A stretch of DNA of 64,000 bases from Whalleya microplaca (Eukaryota > Ascomycota > Sordariomycetes > Xylariales > Xylariaceae), in contig MU385739.1 of assembly GCA_022497155.1 (NCBI GenBank), positions 62,001 through 126,000 on the forward strand, written 5' to 3'. Position numbers and translations under genes: made by a program. Positions 44,043 to 55,654 of this stretch are shown here, piece after piece. Within the stretch, counting starts at the first letter, position 1; each line of letters opens with the position of its first letter. The notes beneath the pieces are model-generated. The model did not search any database, had not been told where the DNA came from, and saw only the letters and a program-made list of their open reading frames with translations.

Positions 44043-47000
44043 CTGATCGACCAGGAACAGAAGCTGGCTTGATGACAGTCTTTGTCGACATGAATGAACA
44101 CCTAGAATGTGACCCAAATCTTGCCCGAACCTGTGCCTAGGCTATCTGATCTGAAGCGTGCCTATCAGGTTTGAGATACCATTCCTTACTATGGGATGGT
44201 ATCGTCCAAAGCAATGTGATATCGCCACATATAGAACTAAATAGAAGCTCTTGGTACGAATTAGTGCAACCTTAGGGAAAATGTAGCCGACATAAGCTTG
44301 TTCAGCGTCGATTTTCCGAATACGCTCTCTTAGATCCTTCAAGTATCCCTCAGGTATTTTCATACATCTACTACTGTTAAGAAATATATTTTCTCTATAG
44401 ACTATCAGATCTCCTATCACTTTCGAAAAGGGCTAGGAATTGTGTCGTGTTATGAGATATCGATATTGATGACATCAGTATTTTGGAACAATACGCCGAA
44501 TGCTAAACATATTGATACTGTGTAGCTTCATTGCCATAAGCTGGGTTACATTGATGTAATTATTGTATTCTTATTAGCTATTGGCAAACACTAAATACTT
44601 GTGGGTGCTTGTGAAGTAGATATCAGATGCAAATCCCTTTTATCTATCGCCTTTTAACTTTAACGAGAGCGCTACTTTTTTGTGATCCGTTGGCCAATAA
44701 ATTGCCAAATATCAGAGTCTATTCGTTCAGATCGATTACGGTTTGGGACTGCACTGCACGGCTAGTCAGGGACTTGATCTCAATTCGAAGATTATCAAGC
44801 TCATACTACCAACACAAGCTGTCTACTAACCGAAGTATTCAAACTACAGTATACCTGCGACATAACTGACTGAATAAAGGATGTCTGATGCATGAGATCC
44901 AATCGAGTCTTATTGTGGTGGCATTTCCACCGGTCTAGGTAGCTCGATTTATACATATTAGCAAAGTTGATTCTCAACTAGCTACAGAGCTTTCTTTACG
45001 CCTGATATATCAATGGTCGATGCGTAATTACATCACCGTTTACAGAGACTTGTCGGGCCCTCGATACCCGCACTAATGAAGTAAGGAGTATTCATCGTAG
45101 CAAGGGGTGAATGAAGGAGTTGGTCTAAAGATGCAGCGTGACGTCCCATCATAGGGTAGCCTTTGAACTGCAGTAGCAACGACATCTGTGTAGGATTATA
45201 TGCAAATGAATACATTGTATAGTGTTTTCTCCGTTTTGTACGCCGTTACATCGTGGATTTAGAAATGGATGTGTAACCCGAGATTCTACTAAGATGCGCC
45301 ACGAATTTCCTGAACCGAGGAGAGGCTACAATGAAGCTTTCAAAAGGGAGCTTGAAGGTCAGACTCTGAATTAGGTTGGCTTATGTACCAACGAATTATT
45401 TTGTAACGAGAGACTGAATACTAATACACAGAGCTTCAGGCCACTTGTAGAGAGGTGTCCATAAGGCCGTTACCCCCCTAGAAAAGGTTTATATATATAT
45501 GCTAGTGATTTTTGTTCTTATTGTTGAGGATTAGGTGTGAGTTGCATGTGGCTGCTGCTACGTATAGTGGCGTGAGGGACCGCTTAATCAGCCACACTCA
45601 CCTAACGTCTCTCTTATATATAGAGCTGTCGGGAGGTGTCATGATGCAATCAACTGATGCAGGCTACATATTAAATGACCCTTCCAGGTCATAGTCATCT
45701 GCACGTGTCGAGTAGCTGTCTTTGTGACTGTCAGAATCAAGTATCGGAACTTCGCATTCAATGTTCTAATTTTGTAGTCTTTACTAGGATGCTAGAAAGG
45801 GGACTGTTATTTCCTATATCAGTCAGACTTCAGTGTAAGCGAATCATTATGGATGCTTTGATATTGATATTGGTTTGTGGTATGTAAGAATATGTACCGA
45901 CAGGTTATCTTTTATCACCCCCAAAAGTAGATAGCGGCTCATTTATATCCTTCCTATTACTTAAATGGGAGCAACGAAGTAGCAATTCCACGTATGCAAG
46001 TCCTCTAGCGTCACTATCCCACCTTGTCTAGCCCTCAAACATTCCCGAGATAACATACGCATAGGTTCACATTCGAAAGCATCTAATTAAGGGGATGGAT
46101 TTTGCGCAGTATTCCGCAGTCTCTGATAGCAGTTATGTGCTAATGGGCAGGATGTAATGGGACTCTGTTTCCCGGCTAGACTATTGTGTAAATTCAGTTC
46201 AGCTGATTGTGCCTATGTTTAATAGAATTTGAGAAGCAAATTTAGAAGGTCAAGTCGCTATGAGGTTCAGTTGATGCAACGAGGGGCTTATTTGCGAAAA
46301 GGATACCAAGATCGAATTCATATAACTTGAGGTAGTTCGCACAAGCATAACTATGAGCAGCGCATCCTCCGTTATCTTGGAAAAAGGCGTTCATTACATA
46401 TGACCAAAATAGTATTCTTAGAATCAGGTATTAGGATAGAAGCCTATTAGCTATCCACTCGATACCGAAGTAGTATGCCAGTATGCCGAAGCAATTTTAC
46501 ATAGTATTAGTGTCTCCAACTTTGTATGATATGATACAATCTTGGTTTTCGATGGGATAGATTAATCTCAGGAAGCTGCTATGGATATCACTAAATTTGA
46601 CAATCTAGGCTCATTTCTTCAGCGGAGGTCACCGCAAGGGCTCACTACTTTTAAATCTTTATGCCTTCATTTCGGAGGACTTCTATGCAATGTAGGCATG
46701 ATATATGTGCAATACCAAGTTCATACCTATCATATTGTATCCAGAAATTGGAAATCGGAAACCATCAGAGACGCGTGACGTACACAAGTGTATGTGAGTG
46801 AGGAGAGAGAGCTCCTAGTACGGGAGAATTCGGAGGACTACCCAATAAATATATACATATATACTAATGAATCTCGCGGATGCATACACCCGCAATCCCG
46901 GGAATCTGTCAGTAAGCACTATGCCTACCTTGACTACATATACAAGTACTGTCTTTCGATTGGACACTTACATCACGGAGTAAAGTTTCGCCTATATGAC

Positions 47001-47858
47001 TTTACGCATACAGCGTGGTCGTGTCGTAGCAGAGATCAGCAATGGCAGGGGACCCTTGGAGCAAGATCTCAAAACGTTTTCTTCCCAGATACCGGACCTA
47101 TCGTTGAAAGTAAGCGGACTGGCGGACTAAAATACGGTATACCCTTCTAGGTATCCTAATTCCTTGAACGGCAGATCCAATCGTGAGTAGAATACATATC
47201 CATGACCTCTTCCTGTAGACTGATGTCATCATTTGCAACTCCGGGGTTGAGGATACTAACAAAGGGCTGATTGGTGTAACTGCCGTGGTTGCTGGAAGCA
47301 AGGTCACTGTGTCTAGACTGGTAGACTGGCAGACTGGTCAGCCACTCGGCCATTGAAGCCTAAGCAGGTGGAGTGGCACTGATACCTGAGCGTGGAATAC
47401 AACACTGAAGACGGCACAAGAAATGAATCCGGCCTAGAGCATACAAGAAGGTATGATTGATTGGACCAGACGATTCTCTAAAGGAGCAAATGATCTACGA
47501 TATAATAATTAATGTTTATCAACAAATATAAAACTCGACGGAGATGTCATATATCGACCTGTCAAACGATTTCACTCTCGATGAATAGGAGGGGGCAACC
47601 ACAGATGTAGTTGTAGTTATGTAGGGATATTTCCATATCGGTTTGTGTACATATGGAACTTCTGGCGGCATGCGGCAACCTGCATCTCAAAGCAGGATTT
47701 CCAAGAGATTCAGCCGCAAGTGCTGTGCCACTTCACCACTAAAACACCGTTTGCATACCTAATTCCTTATGATCCCCTTTACCTACGCTTCAAAGAATCT
47801 GGAGCCATCGTCGTTTTCACATACAATAGTTTCTCATATTTCGACTTTCTAAAACATC
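44043..47858. other. AT-rich gene desert between GNAT and F-box genes
   Basis: Nearly 4 kb of AT-rich DNA contain only short chance frames. The exception is a fragment at 47220-47356 that resembles part of an AA9 enzyme (listed separately). A 120-codon frame at 46788-47150 begins with GTG and is unlike known proteins. No terminal repeats or transposase motifs could be seen. The last 200 bases contain the F-box gene leader. Confidence 0.5.
47220..47356 (+). pseudogene. Fragment resembling an AA9 lytic polysaccharide monooxygenase
   Basis: After a possible acceptor (CCTGTAG ending at 47219) an open frame reads TDVIICNSGVEDTNKG and then VTAVVAGSKVTV. This resembles the conserved AA9 core pattern of a Cys-Asn pair followed by V-x-AGs-VT. 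The normal continuation with the copper-binding His and the GP-x-x-x-Y region is missing: an 8-bp tandem repeat (TAGACTGG type, about 47316-47340) follows and the frame ends at 47356. No signal peptide or first histidine is found upstream. The family assignment is from short similarity judged by eye, so it is tentative. Confidence 0.25.
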
Positions 47859-49312
47859 ATGGCTGAAGCCACCGACAAGATAACACACAAGGCGCCCTTT
47901 GATATGCTCCCTGACGAGCTAGTACTCATCATCATAGAGTTTTCGATCTCTGGTGCCAGTTACACCGACCCTTGTGGATGTCCCCATAGCCCCCATTGGA
48001 CTCTTTGCAAGGCATTATCGTTGACTTGCCGTCGCTTCAACCGTTTAACGACGCCACTTCTTTACAGCAGTCTGTACCTGGCGGTCCCTTCCAAAGCGGC
48101 AACCAAGCCCCTTTATCCAGTCAAGCGATCGCTCCGGCAATATTGCCGTAAATTGACCTTTGATATCCTGAATTTTAGTGAGCAAACGGAAGCCCACTGG
48201 CAAATTGCGAAGGACTTCGCCGCCGGCTGTACAGAAGTACGATGCTTATCGATCCGAGGAGGCATCGACAAGCACAATGTCGAGACCTGGCGGTTTGTCG
48301 ACAGCATGCTAGCACACATGCATACAATTGAGCACCTATCTCTTAGCGCAGGGACTTGGGGTCTTTGGCTACCACAAGTGTTGGAACATATCGATATTCC
48401 GACACTCCGGTGTTTGTATCTCAACAATATTGGCAAGGTACAGACTACCAAGAACGTTATTCGGAGTGGAAAAAATAGAACAGCGTCTTTCACCACACTC
48501 CACGTTTCTGAGTACGAAGACAGTGTCGCAGCTATGGATCATTTCATCAGATGGCCAAGGCAACTTCGACACTTCCACTTTGGCGCCCGTAATCTCCCAG
48601 ATTATTTAGATCTTTCCAGTAAGTAGTATCCAAATTTACTTGTTTCTAGACTCTTTTCGCTCCCTATAGGGCTCTTACGCTGAGTACTGGAATTTGAAAC
48701 CTCAAATCCCTATGATTTATCTAAGTGTATAGATGTTAACCTCGGGACGTCGTAGCGTTTGCGCCATGGCTTTCGGTTCACAAAGATACCCTTGAAACTA
48801 TCGACCTTGATTTTCTGCCATCAACCGATGAGAGAAAGCTCATCGATGTATCTGACTTCCCGCAGCTGAAGTCGCTCAAGCTGCCCATATTATCCTTTCG
48901 GCCCACCCTAGAGTTTTCCCTAGCTCAGGTTGACTGTCTGTTTTCGCCGAGGCTCGAGGTGGTTACTTGGAGCTTTGACTACTACGATGAACATAGCGAC
49001 GGACAGATCGCCTTTGGCGACAAAGAAGAACAGTGGCTGCGGCAGTTTGCGAAGGTAGCGGCCTCGAAACCGTCTCCATTCAAGAAGATCGTTGTGATGT
49101 TCAAAACCATGGTTGAGGATATCAGAATCGGAAGGGGAACTGTTTCCCGGTGGGACTATCTGGATAGAGTGAAAGAGTACAGTCGCCAGCTGAATATTGA
49201 GCTGGAGTATTACCCACCGAGAGGAGCGGTAGAGCACTTGCATGGAGACTGGTGCCCGTGTTTGCGGTGCAGGATGCTTTCAGAGGGTGGCTATGCTAAC
49301 GATGAGCAATGA
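47859..49312 (+). CDS. F-box-like protein with leucine-rich C-terminal region
   Basis: Two exons, 47859-48618 and 48756-49312, give 438 residues; the intron has donor GTAAGT and branch GTTAACC. PFDMLPDELVLIIIEFS near residue 13, followed by the helix ALSLTCRRFNRLTTPLLYSS, is a typical fungal F-box. The rest has weakly repeated leucine-rich stretches (RCLSIRGG, IEHLSLSAG, LRCLYLNNIG, LKSLKLPILSF) suited to a solenoid that binds a substrate. F-box proteins link targets to Skp1-Cul1 ubiquitin ligases. The target is unknown. The C-terminus carries GDWCPCLRCRM with a C-x-C-x2-C cluster. The protein belongs to a large, fast-evolving fungal group, which fits its place between gene-poor AT-rich stretches. 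Confidence 0.8.
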
Positions 49313-50551
49313 CCTATCTTGTAGAGCCCTCCTACGGGCTGTAGGAGCTTAAAGGGAACCAAAGATGGTAACCAGGCCTAGCAAGTCTTGAACTAGCATA
49401 CCTACATTGGTCACATATATTCGGATATGTGGCTGCTACGTAATATATGTCATACGCCAGTAATATGTACCATACTCAGATCTAAGCCCAATGCCTCTTG
49501 TGGCAATTCCGATAGATAATGTCACTTTCTCATGCAGAGCAGAGAATGTGACCAGTCAATGCGATAGAGAAGACGAATCAACGTACTGACTTACGCGTAA
49601 TGAAGAATCTAGCATCTTAATCGAATGGGGGATAGATCAAAAACCTTGAGCAGATCGTCAAGGTCGTGGCTTTATGCTAACAAGCCACTATGAACTTCAT
49701 GCAGCTGCAGCTACTACATATGTATAGATTAGCATCTGCAGTACCTAAAGCGACGGCAAAGTCTATCAATATGGAGATGCTAGAGTAGGGACGGTGTGAC
49801 GTTGGAGATCAAGGGTCACATAGGAGATAAGCATAAACCGTACATGTTCGTCAGTCATTTATCCCGTACCTACCAATCAATTTCACAATACCACAATATG
49901 CTTACTAGTTATTAGACTTTATCACTAGGTGGAACATTGAACTGGAGAATCATGGCTTGAAATGAGATGTGTATATTGTATATAATCTGTACAATGGTCT
50001 GGGTTGTGAAGAAGTCGTCCTCGGCACGGAGAGAGATATCAGAAATCAGTTATTCGATGGCTGGAATGTGATAGATAACATAGATAAGCTGGATAACTCG
50101 GTACACGTACGGTGTACCCGGTAGGTAAGGTAACTGCGGAATGATACCTAGGTACATACCTAGGTAGGTACATACATAATGTACCTGAAAGTGGAGTCTT
50201 CCCGGGGAACAACCGAAGGACCGTCAGAACGTGAGGTTGGAGGTGGGGTGGGTGGTTGCCCCGCAACGGGTGCTAAGGCAATGGTACTGTACCCCTACGC
50301 AATCTTCCGACCCAGCAGACAAGCAGACTTGGATGACATCGCACTCCCTACCACTGACAACCCAGCCCAAACCTACTGCTGTACAATTTTCTACCGCATA
50401 TTCTACTATCTGAAGCCATTCAGAACACAACTCATCATCATCACTCGTACGAAAGACCCTCCCACGTGTCTGTTTCGCCTGATTACACACCCACTTGTCC
50501 CTCTGTTTACCTAAGATCTTCGACCAGACCTCGGCACGCCTCGTCGCGATA
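49313..50551. other. Intergenic region between F-box and EF-hand genes
   Basis: A small hairpin (CTCCTAC ... GTAGGAG, about 49329-49347) lies just after the F-box stop and could be part of the 3' UTR. The middle is AT-rich and featureless. Near 50146-50178 TACCTAGGTA occurs twice within a GTACATAC-rich stretch. The last 100 bases form a C/T-rich leader. Confidence 0.5.
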
Positions 50552-51689
50552 ATGGTGAGTAGCGAAGAAACCCACTGGGGCGGTGGATGTCCCTGCAATG
50601 CATCAATGATTATCATCGTGACGTTGGACTAACCCATGCCGATTGTTTGTTCCCAGGCCATGCCAGCGGGATATAAGCCGTCTCCTCTGGGCTACGGCTC
50701 TCCACGAAGCTCTCCCTTCCGCAGACCAGTGTCCCCTTCCTCGTCGTCGTTGTCGCCCACTGCCGCTGCCGCCGCCGCCGCCGCTCACAATAGCAGACAG
50801 ACGACGCCGACGACGTCGCCGACGAAAGCCAGCAGCGCCAGCCTCGCCACCCCCTCCCGATTCGCGAGCGTGTCCTCGCCCACGAGCAGTAGCACCACCT
50901 CGGAGGGAACGACGCCGCGGAGACTCGACGACAAAGCCACCATGCCCTTCTCAACGCCTCTCGGCTCCCCGGTTCCCATATCAGCTCGGAAACAACCGCT
51001 TCCATCTGTGCCTCACGGCAATGCGCTTTCACAGCTGCAGCCGGCCCAAGTCCGTGTCCTGCGAGACGGGTTCCAGATCCTAGACCGCGACAGCGACGGC
51101 GTCGTGAACCGGGAGGACGTGGCGGACATGCTCAACCAACTAGGTACGCGATGCCCAACCAACCAAGACTCACGCTCTTCCTTCCTTCCTTGCTCTCTAG
51201 AGTATAGCACCCAAACCAAACCAAGCTAAGCTAACCACCCGCCCTTCCACAGGTCTCCCCGCATCCGCCTCGGACGTATCCCAGTTCTTCCCGCCCTCAG
51301 GCGCGCAGACGCTGACGCTGGCGGTATTCCTGAACTCGATCGCATCGACGCTGGCGGCGATGTCGCCCGCGGCCGAATTGCTCTCGGCCTTCTCGGCCTT
51401 CGACGACGACGACAGCGGGCAGGTCGACCTGGCCGAGCTGCGCGACGCGCTGCTGCGCACGCCGCCCGACCCCTACCATAACAGCGGCGGCAACAAGGCC
51501 TTGAGCCCCGCCGAGGTCGACAAGATCATGGCGGGCTTCAGCGGGAGGAGGGCGTTCAGCAAGAGCATGGTCGGTGCCGGGGGCTTGGGGAAAAGGGGCG
51601 AGGTCTTTCGGTACCAGGAGTTTGTTAATTCGGTTGTTGGGGGCAATGGGACGTCGGAGCCGAGCTCGAATGAGGCTTCGGAGAACTGA
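50552..51689 (+). CDS. Myosin regulatory light chain-like EF-hand protein
   Basis: Three coding exons fit: 50552-50554 (the ATG alone), 50657-51143 and 51253-51689, giving 308 residues. The first ATG is followed at once by donor GTGAGT, and the 102-nt intron has branch GACTAAC. Starting instead at the ATG at 50660 would lose only two residues. Residues 1-130 are Ser/Pro/Thr-rich and disordered, including an Ala run. An EF-hand with loop DRDSDGVVNREDV begins at residue 144. A second, FDDDDSGQVDLAELR, lies near 213. A degenerate third region ends EVFRYQEFVNSVVG. This arrangement matches fungal Rlc1/Cdc4-like light chains, which bind the IQ motifs of myosin II at the cytokinetic ring. The long N-terminal tail is larger than in yeast Rlc1. 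Calmodulin-like alternatives are less likely. Confidence 0.75.
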
Positions 51690-54250
51690 GGCTGAGGTTG
51701 GGGTTCATGGTGGTGGTGACGTGTTGGTCGGTTTGGGATGGTGGTGAAGTGTTGGTCGGTATAGGATGGAGGTGGTGATATACTGGTAGGCATACCCATG
51801 GAGGATTGGGATGTATGGATTGGAGTGTTACCTGTCATGGGCATGGGGATGAGTATTGGTATTGGAATGTATGAGTCGAGGGATTTTGGTCACGATACCC
51901 AATGCCGCCATGGCAAGGCCCCGGTGCGTCACTCATAAGGTTGGGCTTTTTGGGGCTGAGCTACATGCTTCACCTTGGATGTGTTATTAGATGCGTCTAT
52001 TTCTGGTCCTATCCTATATCACGGGTGGTTGGCAGAATGCCGAGCGCCGTGTATTAATATCTCACTCACTCCGAGACCCCAGTTTGCTATTATTGTGATG
52101 GCAGAGAGGTCTAGCCAGTATGACGGCTCGGCCACCGTCTCCCAAAAGGGTATCAGAATTTCAAGATCGGTAGCCTGATGCCTTATTCCAGCTTATATGA
52201 TCCGACTGGCCTGACAGGTTGTGGCTGGTCGAGCCTATTGCCACTACTATTCCATAAGGCCGTTCACCGCTGTTTTATCAAGCCGTGAGATCGTCTCCCC
52301 AAGCATGCCGTAATCCCTGCAAAGGACTCTTTGGACGCTTCAGAAAGTAAGGTAGTTTGAGTCTGTCTATCTTGTGTAACCTGACAGCCTGACAGATGTT
52401 GAACTTTACATTCAACTCTACGCGAGCCTTGACATCGGATCATGCGATAGTTATATTACAAGGCTTCAGTTTAAAGTAACACCGTATCTGGAAAGTTTCT
52501 ACTTGTAAGTCTAGCCTGTTGTAAAGTTTAAGCTCCAGTACTTATTTAAATAAGACTTCTCCTATATCTGGATAGGCTTTTGTTTCACTTCGCTCCGTTA
52601 TGAGATGATTTGAATGGCATACCGGCAGACCGGATGGGGCTCAACGATCCGGGTAATATCCCTCTTTGCGTAAAGGTGTTCTGTTGAAATGAGATATTAA
52701 GTTACCGAGTAGAATCTCCCAGAATCTCTCAAGTCTTACAGTTTTTCATTTCAGCATATCTATCGCCCCAGCTCAACAACTACATATTAGAGTCCCAAGC
52801 TTTGCTGACACCTCATACCTCCCTTGCCAGCACTCCATTGCCAGCTTTTAAAGTTAAATTGAAATTGACTTTTCACTATTAGAAATAATTGAGATGGACA
52901 CTGCTTATATACAACTCAAGACAAATAGCAATTTGATTGGTTCTTCAAATGTAGAATGAAATTGAGCAAATTATTTCCTGTCTAGACGTCTGCAGATATG
53001 ACTGATATGATTGAAGCGATTCGAGATGGTGTGTCTCCTGCTGTGCTCCGGTGCTAGCGTATGTCTTTGAACCAGGCCTAACAGTCTGCGGGCTGCCATG
53101 TGCTTGATAACTCTATCAAGGCTATTTTTGAACGTTGCTAGCGTCTCGTTTAAACCGTCAAACGGTCAAAACAGCTTTTTGCGGTGGGACAGGTTACAAC
53201 GAACCCGTCAGTGCCCGTCCCGTCCACACCGGAGTTGCACCAGACAATCATCCCAATGGGAGACTGGGCTGACCGGGTGCATAGACCATAGTCCACTTGG
53301 TCTAAGCGCCCTCTCCTCTGTGACTGTACATGTAAGTAGGTGAGGTACATGTCTGTATGTATGTACTATGTATGTATGTATGTGATAGAAGCTTCGAGAA
53401 TCGCTTTGTCAAAATTTAATGAAGGTGGCTTGAAAGCCGGGCTTGACAGGGGGGCTTAGGGGAGCCGGACACCACTACAGAGGCGCTACAGATTACATAT
53501 ACCGCAATAATATGCCAGTACATACGCATGTACATACATCCCTCTAGGCTGGTGGGGATAGCGTGGCGATAGTCACTTGCTGCGGTAAGTCTGCGGTACT
53601 GCGGTTGGAGGCCAAATTATTATACCCATGTCAAGTAGTTTTTGCCTTGACTAAACCTAAGTTAGAAGAGCCTCTCCGCAGGTACTTCAGATACCTACTC
53701 GCAAAACCCCCGTCAAAACCCTTGTCTTTTTTTTGAGAATAAGCCGGGATATAATACCTACCCATAATACCAAGTAAGTGTACTTGTCTGCCGCGCTCGG
53801 AACGATCCTTGCGGTGCCTTGGCAGCCTTTCATCTCGGGTACAAGGGTGCAGTAAGTGGTTAAGTGGTTATGATGATATCAATTTTCGGTTTGGTGACAG
53901 TGATAATACTGAGAAACTAAGAGTTGAGACGCCAACGATGGCCCGCAGACTCTAGGCGGCGGTTCAGCCTCTTTATTTTTCCCGCTGCACCAGGCAACTG
54001 GCCTTAGAGGCCTTGGATTGGTCTGATGGGATGCGACGTGATATAGTATGAACCTTTCTTTTCGTTGTAGGCACCGGAAACATTGTAAACAACCCCAAGG
54101 CCCTCGCCCAGCCTATTGGCCACCCAGCCTTTTACAACAAGATGTATGTACATACTCATACGGTACCATCAATGGATATTGGACAGTGGTGATAATGTAG
54201 TGGTGGGGCCAGTGACAGGCGCTGGGAGGAGGCACTACGACGGTTACGTA

Positions 54251-54280
54251 GCTGCGTAGTGCTACGTAGTGCTACGTAGT
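54251..54280. repeat. 10-bp tandem repeat, three copies
   Basis: GCTGCGTAGT is followed by two copies of GCTACGTAGT. The unit contains the palindrome CTACGTAG. It is non-coding, about 1.4 kb upstream of the TPR/J-domain gene. Confidence 0.8.
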
Positions 54281-55122
54281 GTAAGGGAGAAAAGTAGCGA
54301 CGACTTCTGGCCCATGCGCTACACCGTCATGAAACCAAGTACTCGGGACATGAAGCCTTGGCTGGGGGTCCCGGCCCAGCCTGGGGTCTGTCGATGTATT
54401 TGATGTACCGTATTAAGGTACTCCAAATTTCACAAAATTTCCCAAGTGGCCCAGCCTGACGATTTTATTCTCGTTCAACAGAGGGAAGCACATCACATCT
54501 GCTTTTGTGCACGTTGGCTGTGCTGGTCCTGTGCTGTCTTTGTGTGTGTTGACCTGTGCGTTGCTGGTGTCCTCCTGGCCTGCCTGGTTCTTAGCTGATA
54601 AATCGTATGTGGTATCGGTATCTCAACTCTTTGTTTGCTCGTCATCTGTCATCCTTCCAATTCTTCGCAAAACCTCCAACATCTCATTGATCCTTTTGCC
54701 AACTCACCCAGTCACCAGTCACCAGACCCCAAGCCTCTCCAAGCCTCTCCAAGATCCTCCAAGCTCCCCGCCTAACAGCGACCCTTCGCAGTACAACGCC
54801 GTCTTTACAGCGGCCTTTCCAGCACCACACGGCGCTAATAACTAACACCCGAACTCATCAGTCTGTCTGTCGGCTCAACCCTCTGAGTGCTGTTTAAGCT
54901 TCTCTCTCTCACTCACTCCAAAGCTCAAGGCTCTGTGCTGCACTTGCAACCCGCAACCTGAACTGACAACCTGCCACTTGCAACTGACAACTCGCCGCCC
55001 GCAACGCGACTTATTCACCAGCGGAAAGGGTTTAAAACCTGTGATCTGGATCTGATCTGACTGAGCTTGTTGGTTTTGCATCGCATAGATCAACCAAGTC
55101 CGTTAAAGCCTGTTCTAGCCTG

Positions 55123-55160
55123 TTCTGTTGCTTCGTTCTGTTGCTTCGTTCTGTTGTTTC
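55123..55160. repeat. 13-bp tandem repeat, almost three copies
   Basis: TTCTGTTGCTTCG occurs at 55123 and 55136, then TTCTGTTGTTTC at 55149. It lies in the C/T-rich leader region of the TPR/J-domain gene. Confidence 0.8.
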
Positions 55161-55260
55161 ACGAGCCGCGAATATTGTAAAGATATAATATCTTCCAGGA
55201 AACTGTCACAATACAATACGGACAAAGCCAGAGCAAGAACAAAATCCATCACAACACAAC

Positions 55261-55284
55261 CCTGACACCCTGACACCCTGACAC
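55261..55284. repeat. 8-bp tandem repeat, three copies
   Basis: CCTGACAC is repeated exactly three times. Each unit contains CTGAC, which resembles a fungal branch site, but no clear acceptor with a coding partner follows. Confidence 0.8.
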
Positions 55285-55654
55285 CCAACAATAGACCGAG
55301 CACTGACTAGCTCACTTTTCCTGCGACACAAACAAAGAAAGACATCGAAGCGAAAACTTAAAACAATAGGTATTCTCAGTATTCGTGCTTGCTGCATGAA
55401 GTGGCTTCGACAAGGAACCCTCTTCCCATTTCTACCTATAGTTCTATAAGCACAGATTCCCTGCGAAGAAGCCGGGATCTGGCAGGTTGCAGCATTTGTC
55501 TACCTACCTTCAAGGCCCCCAAGGGCGTTGAGGCGGAACAGGAACGGAAAGTTTATTGCCTAGGTTGTCTTAGGTAATAATACTTTATTAGTGGTGTGTG
55601 GGAACTCGTAAGCGGAACAAGCTTGACTAATAAGAGCGAAATCTTCCATTCCAA

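Larger units (their letters stand above)
51690..55654. other. Gene-poor region before the TPR/J-domain gene
   Basis: The first 300 bases are the 3' flank of the EF-hand gene (GT-rich). From 52.0 to 53.1 kb it is AT-rich with nothing recognisable. From 53.1 to 54.4 kb there are TGTATG repeats and short tandem repeats. From about 54.5 kb on, the sequence is C/T-rich with three short tandem repeats, which suggests a long promoter or 5' leader for the gene at 55655. Short upstream open frames exist there but none is conserved in a way I can see. Confidence 0.5.

Noticed and set aside
46788..47150. 120-codon + frame
   Set aside because: It starts at GTG, has no ATG near its beginning and no similarity that I recognise.
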